Shown here: piece by piece, positions 23,330 through 31,133 of the stretch | How the letters are laid out: every line of letters starts with the position of its first letter | How positions within the stretch are numbered: the stretch's first letter is position 1 | Assembly (NCBI RefSeq): GCF_006717145.1 | Contig: NZ_VFQF01000001.1 | Location: 2,418,001-2,482,000, forward strand | From: Humibacillus xanthopallidus | Lineage (GTDB): Bacteria; Actinomycetota; Actinomycetes; Actinomycetales; Dermatophilaceae | Length of the DNA stretch: 64,000 nt | Direction of reading: 5' to 3' | Notes under the pieces: generated by a model | Seen by the model: the letters and a program-made list of their open reading frames with translations, nothing else | What the model was told of the DNA's origin: nothing | Databases searched by the model: none | Program-made: the position numbers and the translations under genes

Positions 23330-23432
23330 GACTCCACCTCGTTCTCTGCTGCGACACGCCCACCCCGACTGATGTCAGGACCGAAATCACTTAGACTCAT
23401 GACGCTAGCCGTCGTCGACGTCAGGAGTCAAG

Positions 23433-24002
23433 ATGGTCTTCGCCCATGACACCGAGGTGGCCCTCGAGGGCGCAGCCGCGCTCGTCAACACCATGCCCGG
23501 CTCCGTGCCCGGTGACTCCAGCCCCGACACCCTGACCACCGTCGAGCAGCTCGAGACCCTCTTCGCGGCCCAGCGCTGGACCGGTCGCTTCGACCGCGAC
23601 GCGAGGGAGCTCGCCGCCGTGCGCGCCATGCGCCCCCGCCTCCGGGAGCTGTGGGAGCTCGACGAGCCGGGCGTCGTCGAGCTCGTCAACACCCTGCTCG
23701 CCGAGTCACGCGCCGTGCCGCAGCTCGTCGACCACGACGACGTCGGCTGGCACATCCACGCCACCGCGCCCGACGCGCCCCTGGCCCAGCGGATGGCCGT
23801 CGAGGCCGCGATCGCCGCGATCGACGTCGTGCGAACGGGCGAGCTCGGCCGCCTGCGCATCTGCGAGGCGGACGACTGCGACGACGTCGTCATCGACCTC
23901 TCGCGCAACCGGTCGCGCCGCTTCTGCGAGGGTGGGTGCGCCGCCCGAGCACACACCGCGGCCTACCGCGCGCGCGCCCGGAGGGCCGCAACAGAGGCGT
24001 AA
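23433..24002 (+). CDS. CGNR zinc-finger protein, putative regulator
   Basis: 189 aa. The N-terminal about 140 residues form the ABATE-like region, and the C-terminal zinc finger is CEADDCDDVVIDLSRNRSRRFC followed by EGGCAARAHTAAYRARA. The name-giving CGNR is changed to CAAR here, but all four metal cysteines are kept. Such proteins are usually taken as stress-linked transcription regulators. It starts 103 bases from the divergent EamA transporter start, with AGGAG before the ATG. A role in controlling that transporter is inferred from this layout only. Confidence 0.85.
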   Translation: MVFAHDTEVALEGAAALVNTMPGSVPGDSSPDTLTTVEQLETLFAAQRWTGRFDRDARELAAVRAMRPRLRELWELDEPGVVELVNTLLAESRAVPQLVDHDDVGWHIHATAPDAPLAQRMAVEAAIAAIDVVRTGELGRLRICEADDCDDVVIDLSRNRSRRFCEGGCAARAHTAAYRARARRAATEA

Positions 24003-24137
24003 CGCCGACGAAACTCCTTGTGCCACAACGTCTGCGAGGTTCGCATCGGCGTCCTCACCGAGGATGCCCCGGTCTCCAGCCCACGTCGCCCTCGTTCGGG
24101 CTGCCCGGTCTCGTCATGCAGGCACAGGAGCAACCAC

Positions 24138-25460
24138 GTGACCCATCTCGAGCACCTCACACCCCGGCGGATCATCGCCGTCCTCGTCGTCCTCGCCCTC
24201 TGCGCCGCCACCGCCGCGGCGTCGTGGGCGCTCGGGCGCAACACGTCCGACCCGGTCGGGTCGGCACCCGCCGGCCGCGTCCTCTCTCCCGGCCTCACCC
24301 CGGAGCTGACAGCCGACCTCGCGACCAACGTCGCCTACCAGCAGGCTCTCGTGACCGCGCCGAGCGGCAAGCCGAAGGTGACGGTCATCGGCACCGGGGG
24401 CACGATCGCCGGAGTCGCCACCAACCGCGGCAGCTTCACGAACTACCGCGCCGGCCAGATCCCCATCGCCGACCTCGTCGACGACCTGCGACCCGAGATC
24501 GACGCGGTCGCCGAGGTCGAGACGATCCAGTTCGGCAACAAGGGCTCGGGCGGCTACACGATCGCCGAGTTCCACGCCCTGACGCTCGCTGTCGACAAGG
24601 CGCTCAAGACCTCCGACGGCGTCGTCGTGACGAGCGGTACCGACACGATGGAGGAGTTCGCCTACTGGCTCGACCTCACGGTCCAGAGCCGCAAGCCGGT
24701 CGTCATGACCGGCGCGATGCGTCCGACCGCAGCGGGCGCCGTCGACGGCCCCGGCGTCATCGGCGCCGACGGCCCGGCGAACCTCTACAACGCGATCACC
24801 CTCGCCGGCAGCCGCGTCACGACGTGCTTCGGCACCGTGCTGATGCTCGGCGACGAGTTCCACGCCGCCCGCGACGTCACGAAGACGAGCGCCTACCGCA
24901 TGGACACCTTCCAGACCCGGGAGCTCGGTGTCCTCGGCTGGATCGACGGCTCGAACATCAAAGTCGGCCGGGCGCCAGCGCGCGTCGCCACGTGCGACAA
25001 CCCGCAGCGCTGGGCCACGCCGTTCGACCTGTCGAAGATCGCGCCGACGGCCATCCCCCGCACCGAGATCGTCTACGGCTACCAGCAGGCCGGCGGCGAG
25101 GCGATCACCGGCTTCGCCGACGCGGGCGTCAAGGGCATCGTCACGGCGGGCACCGGCGCCGGCGGCCTCTCCGGCGCCCAGGGCACGGCGCGCACGGCGG
25201 CCGTCGCAAAGGGTGTCGTCTTCGTCAGCACGACGCGCACGGGGTCGGGCTCGGTCTACGGCGGCGCCACGGGCAGCGTCATCGCCGGTGACGACCTGCT
25301 GCCGCAGAAGGCACGCCTGCTCCTCATGCTCAGCCTCGCCTACGCCCAGGGCGACGTCGACAAGGTCCGCACGTGGGTGACGACGATCGGCAACCCCGAG
25401 TGGGACACCCTGGCCAGCTCGGCCGGCACGCCTCCGGGGCAGCTCAAGCCCGCCGCGTGA
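24138..25460 (+). CDS. ansB: L-asparaginase, exported type II form
   Basis: 440 aa. It hydrolyses asparagine to aspartate and ammonia outside the membrane. An N-terminal hydrophobic segment (about 13-32) acts as signal anchor. The first catalytic threonine lies in VIGTGGTIAG (about residue 90) and the second in VVTSGTDTMEE (TDT motif); KPVVMTGAMRP and GPANLYNAITLA are further family motifs. The GTG at 24138 follows AGGAG; the open frame upstream is not coding-like. A plus-strand neighbour, the photolyase, follows after a strong hairpin, so the two are probably separate transcripts. Confidence 0.93.
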   Translation: MTHLEHLTPRRIIAVLVVLALCAATAAASWALGRNTSDPVGSAPAGRVLSPGLTPELTADLATNVAYQQALVTAPSGKPKVTVIGTGGTIAGVATNRGSFTNYRAGQIPIADLVDDLRPEIDAVAEVETIQFGNKGSGGYTIAEFHALTLAVDKALKTSDGVVVTSGTDTMEEFAYWLDLTVQSRKPVVMTGAMRPTAAGAVDGPGVIGADGPANLYNAITLAGSRVTTCFGTVLMLGDEFHAARDVTKTSAYRMDTFQTRELGVLGWIDGSNIKVGRAPARVATCDNPQRWATPFDLSKIAPTAIPRTEIVYGYQQAGGEAITGFADAGVKGIVTAGTGAGGLSGAQGTARTAAVAKGVVFVSTTRTGSGSVYGGATGSVIAGDDLLPQKARLLLMLSLAYAQGDVDKVRTWVTTIGNPEWDTLASSAGTPPGQLKPAA

Positions 25461-25481
25461 CGGGCTGACCCACCGCACACC

Positions 25482-25523
25482 GAGGCGGTATGCCGCTGGG
25501 CCGGCCCAGCGGCATACCGCCTC
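25482..25523. terminator. Perfect terminator hairpin containing two CGGCATAC motifs
   Basis: GAGGCGGTATGCCGCTGGG pairs base for base with its 3' partner at 25505-25523 around a CCGG centre. It lies 21 bases after the asparaginase stop. Each arm contains GTATGCCG or CGGCATAC, so the dispersed octamer is part of the stem. Confidence 0.75.
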
Positions 25524-25580
25524 CCGTGTCGTCGGGCGCGGTCGCACTCGTCGAACCGGGCAGTCGGGTATGACTGTCGG

Positions 25581-27062
25581 GTGACACGACGGTGGCTCTT
25601 CGCCGACCAGCTCAGACCGCACTTCACGACGGGGCGCGGCGGGGTGCTGCTCGTCGAGAGCCGTGCCGCGCTCGGCCGCCGGCGCTACCACCGGCAGAAG
25701 CTGCACCTCGTTCTGTCGGCCCTGCGCCACCGCGCCGCCGAGCTCGGCGAATCCGCCATGCTGCTGCGCACCGACACCTACGGCGAGGCCCTCGCCGAGC
25801 TCGGTGAGCCCGTCCGTGTGCACGAACCGACGTCGTATGCCGCCGACGCCTTCGTGCGCCGGCGGCTCGAGACCGGCGAGGTCGAGGGCATCGACCCGAC
25901 ACCGGGGTTCAGCCTGCCCAAGGAGGACTTCGCGCGGTGGGCGGGCGGGCGACGGCAGCTGCGGATGGACGACTTCTACCGCTTCCAGCGCCAGCGTCTC
26001 GACCTGCTCGTCGAGGGTGACCACCCCCTCGGTGGCCGATGGTCCTTCGACGAGGACAACCGCGAGCCACCGCCGAAGGGGGCGCGGACGCTCGGGGTGC
26101 CCGCGGCATACCGACCTCGGGAGAGCGACATCGACGCCGAGGTGCGCGACGACCTCGACCGATGGACCCGCGACGGGGGCCTCGAGACGGTGGGCGAGGA
26201 CGGACCGAGGCTCTTCGCAGTGACCCGGCGGGAGGCGCTGGCCGCGCTGGAGCGCTTCGTCACGCAGCGGCTGGGGGCGTTCGGCCCGCACGAGGACGCG
26301 ATGCTGCGCGGTGACTGGGCCATGGCGCACAGCCTGCTGTCGGTGCCGCTCAACCTCGGGCTGCTCAGTCCGGTCGAGGTCGCCGAGCGTGCGGTGCAGG
26401 CGCTGCGCGACGGGGACGCGCCGCTGCCCTCCGTCGAGGGCTTCGTGCGCCAGGTGATCGGGTGGCGTGAGTACGTCTGGCACACCTACTGGCACTTCGG
26501 CCCCGCCTACCGGCGCCGCAACGGGCTCGGCGCCACGGGCGGCATACCGGCGTGGTTCGACGACCTCGAGGCCGACCGGGTCGACGCGGCCTGCCTGTCC
26601 GACGTCCTCGAGGGGGTGCGTGACCGCGGCTGGGTGCACCACATCCCGCGCCTCATGGTGCTCGGCAACTGGGCCGCGCAGCGGGGCTACCACCCCGAGG
26701 CGCTCACCGAGTGGTTCCAGACGCGGTTCGTCGACGGCTACGACTGGGTCATGCCGCCCAACGTCGTCGGCATGAGCCAGCACGCCGACGGCGGCGCCAT
26801 GGCGACCAAGCCGTACGTGTCAGGCGGCGCCTACATCGACCGGATGAGCGACTACTGCGGCGGCTGCCGCTACAACCCGAAGAAGCGGGTCGGCGACGAC
26901 GCCTGCCCCTTCACGGCCGGCTACTGGGCCTACCTCGACCGCAACGCCGAGCGTCTCGCGGGCAACCACCGCATGGCGCGGCCGCTCCAGGGACGCCACC
27001 GCCTCACGGACCTCGCCGCGCTCGTCGAGCAGGAGCGGGTGCGCGGCGACGCCCCGCCCTGA
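25581..27062 (+). CDS. Iron-sulfur cryptochrome/photolyase (FeS-BCP, PhrB-like)
   Basis: 493 aa, prokaryotic (6-4) photolyase class. An N-terminal Rossmann domain (about 1-130) is followed by the helical FAD-binding region, with GFVRQVIGWREYVWHTYW, the loop MVLGNWAAQRGYHPEAL and WFQTRFVDGYDWVMPPNVVGMSQHADGG. Four cysteines fit the 4Fe-4S ligands of PhrB: one in AACLSDVL, two in YCGGCRYNPKKR and one in DACPFTAGYW. It repairs UV (6-4) photoproducts using light. It starts with GTG at 25581, weakly preceded by a purine site, and is convergent with prs. Confidence 0.93.
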   Translation: MTRRWLFADQLRPHFTTGRGGVLLVESRAALGRRRYHRQKLHLVLSALRHRAAELGESAMLLRTDTYGEALAELGEPVRVHEPTSYAADAFVRRRLETGEVEGIDPTPGFSLPKEDFARWAGGRRQLRMDDFYRFQRQRLDLLVEGDHPLGGRWSFDEDNREPPPKGARTLGVPAAYRPRESDIDAEVRDDLDRWTRDGGLETVGEDGPRLFAVTRREALAALERFVTQRLGAFGPHEDAMLRGDWAMAHSLLSVPLNLGLLSPVEVAERAVQALRDGDAPLPSVEGFVRQVIGWREYVWHTYWHFGPAYRRRNGLGATGGIPAWFDDLEADRVDAACLSDVLEGVRDRGWVHHIPRLMVLGNWAAQRGYHPEALTEWFQTRFVDGYDWVMPPNVVGMSQHADGGAMATKPYVSGGAYIDRMSDYCGGCRYNPKKRVGDDACPFTAGYWAYLDRNAERLAGNHRMARPLQGRHRLTDLAALVEQERVRGDAPP

Positions 27063-27103
27063 GCGGGCTGTCGGTCGGCCGGCGGCCGTGAGCCCCCGAG
27101 GTT

Positions 27104-28084
27104 TCAGGCCTTGCCGTCGAAGAGGCTCGTGACGGAGCCGTCCTCGAAGACCTCCTTGATCGCCATCGACACCAGCGGCGCGATCGAGAGGACCGTGAGC
27201 TTGTCGAAGCGGCGGTCGTCGGGGATCGGCAGCGTGTTGGTGACGACGACCTCGTCGACCTTGCAGGCCTTGAGCCGATCGACCGCCGGGCCCGAGAGGA
27301 TCGCGTGGGTCGCGGCGATGACGACCGCCTCGGCACCCTGCTCCATGATCGCGTCGGCGGCCTTCGTGATGGTGCCGGCCGTGTCGATCATGTCGTCGAC
27401 GAGGATGCAGACGCGGCCCTTGATCTCGCCGACGACGCGGTTGGCGACGACCTCGTTGGGGCGGTTGATGTCGCGGGTCTTGTGGATGAAGGCGAGCGGT
27501 GCACCACCGAGGCGCGAGCTCCAGTCCTCGGCGACCTTGATGCGACCGGCGTCGGGCGAGACGACGGCGAGGTCGAGGTGGCCGTACTTCTTCGCGACGT
27601 AGTCGGCGAGGATCGGCATCGCCATGAGGTGGTCGACCGGGCCGTCGAAGAAGCCCTGGATCTGGGCTGTGTGCAGGTCGATGGCCATGAGGCGGTCGGC
27701 CCCGGCCGTCTTGAAGAGGTCGGCCATGAGGCGGGCCGAGATCGGCTCGCGGCCACGATGCTTCTTGTCCTGGCGGGCGTAGCCGTAGAACGGCAACACG
27801 ACGGTGATCCGCTTCGCGGAGGCGCGCTTCAGCGCGTCGATCATGATGAGCTGTTCCATGATCCACTCGTTGATCGGCGACGTGTGGCTCTGGATGACGA
27901 AGGCATCGGAGCCGCGCACCGACTCCTCGTAGCGCACGTAGATCTCGCCGTTGGCGAAGTCGTAGGCGCTCGTCGGCACGAGCTCGGTGCCGAGCGCCGC
28001 GGCGACCTCCTGCGACAGCTGAGGGTGCGCCCGGCCCGAGAAGATCATGAGGTGCTTCTCGGTCGTCTTGTTGATGCCGCTCAT
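27104..28084 (-). CDS. prs: Ribose-phosphate pyrophosphokinase
   Basis: 326 aa. It makes PRPP from ribose-5-phosphate and ATP for purine, pyrimidine, His and Trp synthesis. Signatures are FANGEIYVRYEESVRG, LPFYGYARQDKKHRGREPISARL (ATP loop), the metal/PRPP site DLHTAQIQGFFDGPVDHL and the ribose-phosphate loop VCILVDDMIDTAGTI. Length is standard for class I PRPP synthetase. Its ATG overlaps the glmU stop by 4 bases (ATGA), so the pair is translationally coupled, as in Mycobacterium (Rv1017c-Rv1018c). Confidence 0.97.
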   Translation of the reverse strand: MSGINKTTEKHLMIFSGRAHPQLSQEVAAALGTELVPTSAYDFANGEIYVRYEESVRGSDAFVIQSHTSPINEWIMEQLIMIDALKRASAKRITVVLPFYGYARQDKKHRGREPISARLMADLFKTAGADRLMAIDLHTAQIQGFFDGPVDHLMAMPILADYVAKKYGHLDLAVVSPDAGRIKVAEDWSSRLGGAPLAFIHKTRDINRPNEVVANRVVGEIKGRVCILVDDMIDTAGTITKAADAIMEQGAEAVVIAATHAILSGPAVDRLKACKVDEVVVTNTLPIPDDRRFDKLTVLSIAPLVSMAIKEVFEDGSVTSLFDGKA

Positions 28085-29607
28085 CCGTTCGCGTCCTTCG
28101 GTTCGGTGGGCTCGTCGGTCGGCTCATCGCTGGGCTGGGCGGTGGACTGGGCGGTGGACTCGGCGCGCGGCTGGGCGTCGGCCGCCTGCGCGGCACGTGC
28201 GGCTTCGTCGGTCTTCGTACCCGCCCGCCGCCTCGCGACCCACCCGTCGATGTTGCGTTGCTGCGCGCGGGTGACGGCGAGCTGTCCGGGGTCGACGTCG
28301 CTGACGACGGCGGAGCCGGCTGCGACGTAGGCCCCGTCGCCGATGGTGCGCGGGGCGACGATGACCGAGTTGCTGCCGATGAAGCTGTAGGCGCCGACCG
28401 TCGTGTGGCCCTTGGTCACGCCGTCGTAGTTGGCGAAGATCGTGCCCGCGCCGATGTTGGCGCCGGGGCCGACGGTCGCGTCGCCGCAGTAGCTGAGGTG
28501 CGGCACCTTCGCACCATCGGCGATCTGGGCGTTCTTCGTCTCGACGAAGCCGCCGATCTTGCCGCCCGCCCCGAGGCGCGTGCCCGGCCTCAGGTAGGAG
28601 AACGGTCCGACCGTGGCGCCCGGACCGATCTCGGCAAGCTCGGCCTGGGTGCGCACGACGCTTGCGCCGTCGTCGACCTCGCAGTCGTGCAGGGTCGTGT
28701 CGGGGCCGATGACGCAGTCCCGGCCGATCGAGGTCGCGCCGAGGATCTGCGTGCCCGGGTGCACGACGGTGTCGGGCCCGATCGTCACGTCGGCGTCGAT
28801 CCACGTCGTCGCCGGGTCGATGACGATCGCGCCCTCGCGCATCGCCGCCTCGACGGTGCGGCGGTTGAGCTCGGCGCCGAGCCGGGCGAGCTGCACCTTG
28901 TCGTTGACGCCCTCGGTCTGCCAGAGGTCGTCGACGGGGTAGGCCCGCACGCCGAGCCCGCGCGCGCGGGCGACGGCGATGACGTCGGTGAGGTACTTCT
29001 CGCCCTGCACGTTGTCGGTGCCGACCTCGGCGAGCGCCGAGCGCAGGAGCACGGCGTCGAAGGCGTAGAGCCCGCTGTTGACCTCGCCGATCGCGCGCTG
29101 CTCGTCGGTCGCGTCCTTCTGCTCCACGATGGCGGCGACGGCGCCGTCGCCGTCGCGCAGCACCCGGCCGTAGCCGGTCGGGTCGGGCAGCGTCGCCGTG
29201 ATGAGCGTGACAGCGTCGTGGCTCGCCTCGTGCACGGCGACGAGCCCGTGCAGGGTCTCCGATGTGAGCAACGGCACGTCGCCGTAGGTCACGACGACGG
29301 TGCCCTCGAGCCCTTGCGGCAGCGCCTCGAGGGCGCACTCGACGGCGCGGCCGGTGCCCTTGACCTCGTCCTGGTCGGCGATGAGCACGTCGGGATCGTG
29401 CTCGAGCACGTGCTCGGCGACGCGGTCGCGCTCGTGGCGCACGACGACGGCGAGGTGCTCGGGCCCGATGCCGCGGGCTGCGCGCAGTGCATGACCCACG
29501 AGCGAGCGCCCGCCGATCGTGTGCAGCACCTTGGGGATCGTGGACTTCATGCGTGTGCCCTCACCAGCAGCGAGGACGATCACGGCGGTCGGCCGCGATT
29601 CGCTCAC
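28081..29607 (-). CDS. glmU: Bifunctional GlmU acetyltransferase/uridyltransferase
   Basis: 508 aa. It makes UDP-N-acetylglucosamine for peptidoglycan. The N-terminal uridyltransferase has VIVLAAGEGTRMKSTIPKVLH (nucleotide loop), YGDVPLL and GEKYLTDVI. The left-handed beta-helix acetyltransferase begins near 255 and holds hexapeptide runs such as IGPDTVVHPGTQILG; YCGDATVGPGANIGAG carries the catalytic region. The last 55 residues are a Glu/Thr/Pro-rich tail typical of actinobacterial GlmU. The GTG at 29607 follows AGGAG; the longer frame upstream is not used. Coupled to prs by an ATGA overlap. Confidence 0.96.
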   Translation of the reverse strand: MSESRPTAVIVLAAGEGTRMKSTIPKVLHTIGGRSLVGHALRAARGIGPEHLAVVVRHERDRVAEHVLEHDPDVLIADQDEVKGTGRAVECALEALPQGLEGTVVVTYGDVPLLTSETLHGLVAVHEASHDAVTLITATLPDPTGYGRVLRDGDGAVAAIVEQKDATDEQRAIGEVNSGLYAFDAVLLRSALAEVGTDNVQGEKYLTDVIAVARARGLGVRAYPVDDLWQTEGVNDKVQLARLGAELNRRTVEAAMREGAIVIDPATTWIDADVTIGPDTVVHPGTQILGATSIGRDCVIGPDTTLHDCEVDDGASVVRTQAELAEIGPGATVGPFSYLRPGTRLGAGGKIGGFVETKNAQIADGAKVPHLSYCGDATVGPGANIGAGTIFANYDGVTKGHTTVGAYSFIGSNSVIVAPRTIGDGAYVAAGSAVVSDVDPGQLAVTRAQQRNIDGWVARRRAGTKTDEAARAAQAADAQPRAESTAQSTAQPSDEPTDEPTEPKDANG

Positions 29608-29750
29608 GGGCGCAGCTCCTTCGGCTCGGATGCAGTCGGGCGCCGGCGCCCTCCGAGACCGTGCTCCGAGAGGCGCCGCAGCCACTCTACTCGGCAGACG
29701 CGGGGCCTCCAGCCGGGTCGGGCATGCCGCCGGTATGCCGCCCGCCGGGG

Positions 29751-29829
29751 CTCCCCGGGTAGGAGTCGAACCTACGTCGCTAGTCCTGATTCAAAGTCAG
29801 GCGGGCCCTGCCGACAGACCAACCGGGGA
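29751..29829 (-). tRNA. tRNA-Gln (anticodon TTG)
   Basis: Read on the minus strand, the acceptor TCCCCGG pairs with CCGGGGA, discriminator G. The D stem GGTC/GGCC, anticodon stem CCTGA/TCAGG with loop CTTTGAA (anticodon TTG), and T arm GTAGG-TTCGACT-CCTAC are all complete. Length is about 79 nt because the D-arm junction and a 9-base variable loop are slightly enlarged. CCA is not encoded. Its position between glmU and the divergent TetR gene matches the tRNA-Gln near glmU known in many actinobacteria. Confidence 0.92.
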
Positions 29830-30049
29830 ACGTCACGCGCCGTGACGACGGCCGCGGCTGCGACCCGCTCGCGGGACGGTCCACAGGGTAGTGCAGACCG
29901 CGGCGACGTCCTGCCCTGTCCTGCCCTGTCGTGCCCCGTCCTCGCCTGCCCTCGCCGGATCGGTGGTGGACAGCGGGGCCGGCCGGTGGCGACGCGCCCG
30001 CACAGGGCGGGCGTCCGGTGGCTGCCCTCGCGGACGGCACAATGTGGGT

Positions 30050-30733
30050 GTGACCGCCGACCGAGCCGACCGAGCCGAGCGACCCGACCGGCCCGACAGG
30101 GCTGACAGGGGACGCCCGCGTGCCCGGATGACCGGCCCCGAGCGCCGTGAGCAGCTCATCCTCGTCGGCCGCAAGCTCTTCGCCGAGAAGGGCTTCGAGG
30201 CGACGACGGTCGAGGAGATCGCCTCCAAGGGCAACGTCTCCAAGCCGGTCGTCTACGAGCACTTCGGCGGCAAGGAGGGCCTCTACGCCGTCATCGTCGA
30301 CCGCGAGATCCAGGCGCTGCTGGGCGGCATCAACGCGACCCTCGACGAGGGCGAGGGCGCCCGGGTCCTGCTCGAGCACGCCACCCTGGCCCTGCTCGAC
30401 TACATCGAGTCCGACCCCGACGGCTTCCGGATCCTCGTGCGCGACTCGCCCCCCGGGCAGTCGACCGGCTCCTTCGCGAGCGTGCTCGGCGACGTCGCGA
30501 GCCAGGTCGAGCACCTGCTCGCGGCAGCCTTCAAGCAGCGGGGTCTCGACCCCAAGTCCGCGCCGATCCACGCCCAGATGCTCGTCGGCATGGTGGCGCT
30601 CACCGGCCAGTGGTGGCTGGAGCAGCGCAAGTTCAAGAAGGACCAGGTGGCGGCGCACCTCGTCAACCTCGCCTGGAACGGCCTCTCCGGCCTCGACCGC
30701 TCCCCCCGCCTCATCAGCAGACCCCGCCGCTAA
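30050..30733 (+). CDS. TetR-family transcriptional regulator
   Basis: 227 aa one-component regulator. The N-terminal helix-turn-helix is REQLILVGRKLFAEKGFEATTVEEIASKGNVSKPVVYEHFGGKEGLYAVIVDRE, with YEHFGGKEGLY the recognition-helix end. The rest is a helical ligand-binding domain. The GTG at 30050 comes about 8 bases after a CACAAT -10-like box, with no ribosome site, so the mRNA may be leaderless; an internal ATG at 30128 is the alternative start. The first 25 residues are an Arg/Asp/Pro low-complexity run. It corresponds in place to mycobacterial Rv1019 between glmU and mfd. Target genes are not evident. Confidence 0.9.
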   Translation: MTADRADRAERPDRPDRADRGRPRARMTGPERREQLILVGRKLFAEKGFEATTVEEIASKGNVSKPVVYEHFGGKEGLYAVIVDREIQALLGGINATLDEGEGARVLLEHATLALLDYIESDPDGFRILVRDSPPGQSTGSFASVLGDVASQVEHLLAAAFKQRGLDPKSAPIHAQMLVGMVALTGQWWLEQRKFKKDQVAAHLVNLAWNGLSGLDRSPRLISRPRR

Positions 30734-30780
30734 GACCACTCCCGCTCTCCCCAGCCCTCCAAGCCCTCCCAACTCTCCCC

Positions 30781-31085
30781 GATTCGAGGTGATAGCGAAC
30801 GCCACGTGGGTGCCAATATCACCTCCACCGAGGATCCGATTCGAGGTGATCCTGAGCGCCACGTAGATGCCGAAATCACCTCGAATCGCAGGGGTGTGAG
30901 TCCGGGTTCGTTGGGTTCCTCCCCACCGAGGATCCGATTCGAGTTGATCCTGAGCGCCACGTGGGTGGCGGAATCACCTCGAATCGCAGGGGGTTTGAGC
31001 CTGGGTATTCGATAAGGCCTCCCCACCGAGGATCCGATTCGAGGTGATAGCGAGCGCCACGTGGGTGCCGGGATCACCTCGAATC
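30781..31085. repeat. Array of four hairpin-forming repeats, about 100-bp period
   Basis: Between the TetR stop and the sigma-factor stop lie four copies of a unit with arms GATTCGAGGTGAT and ATCACCTCGAATC around a 24-base loop. Copies 2, 3 and 4 are at 30838-30887, 30936-30985 and 31036-31085. Copy 1 (30781-30825) has a truncated right arm. Spacing of copies 2-4 is 98-100 bases. The loop holds the palindrome CCACGTGG in copies 1, 3 and 4 (CCACGTAG in copy 2). Spacers share CCGAGGATC before and GCAGGGG after each unit. Nothing coding is seen in this 400-base gap. Confidence 0.9.
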
Positions 31086-31133
31086 GCAGGGGGTTTGAGC
31101 CTGGGATGTCGCCGAGTTCTTCCCGCCGCGACG

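Noticed and set aside
24114-26783. Long minus-strand open frame (889 codons)
   Set aside because: Antisense of asparaginase and photolyase, both well supported on the plus strand.
30781-31085. CRISPR array
   Set aside because: Repeats are regular, but the units are long inverted repeats with conserved spacers between them, and no cas gene is near.
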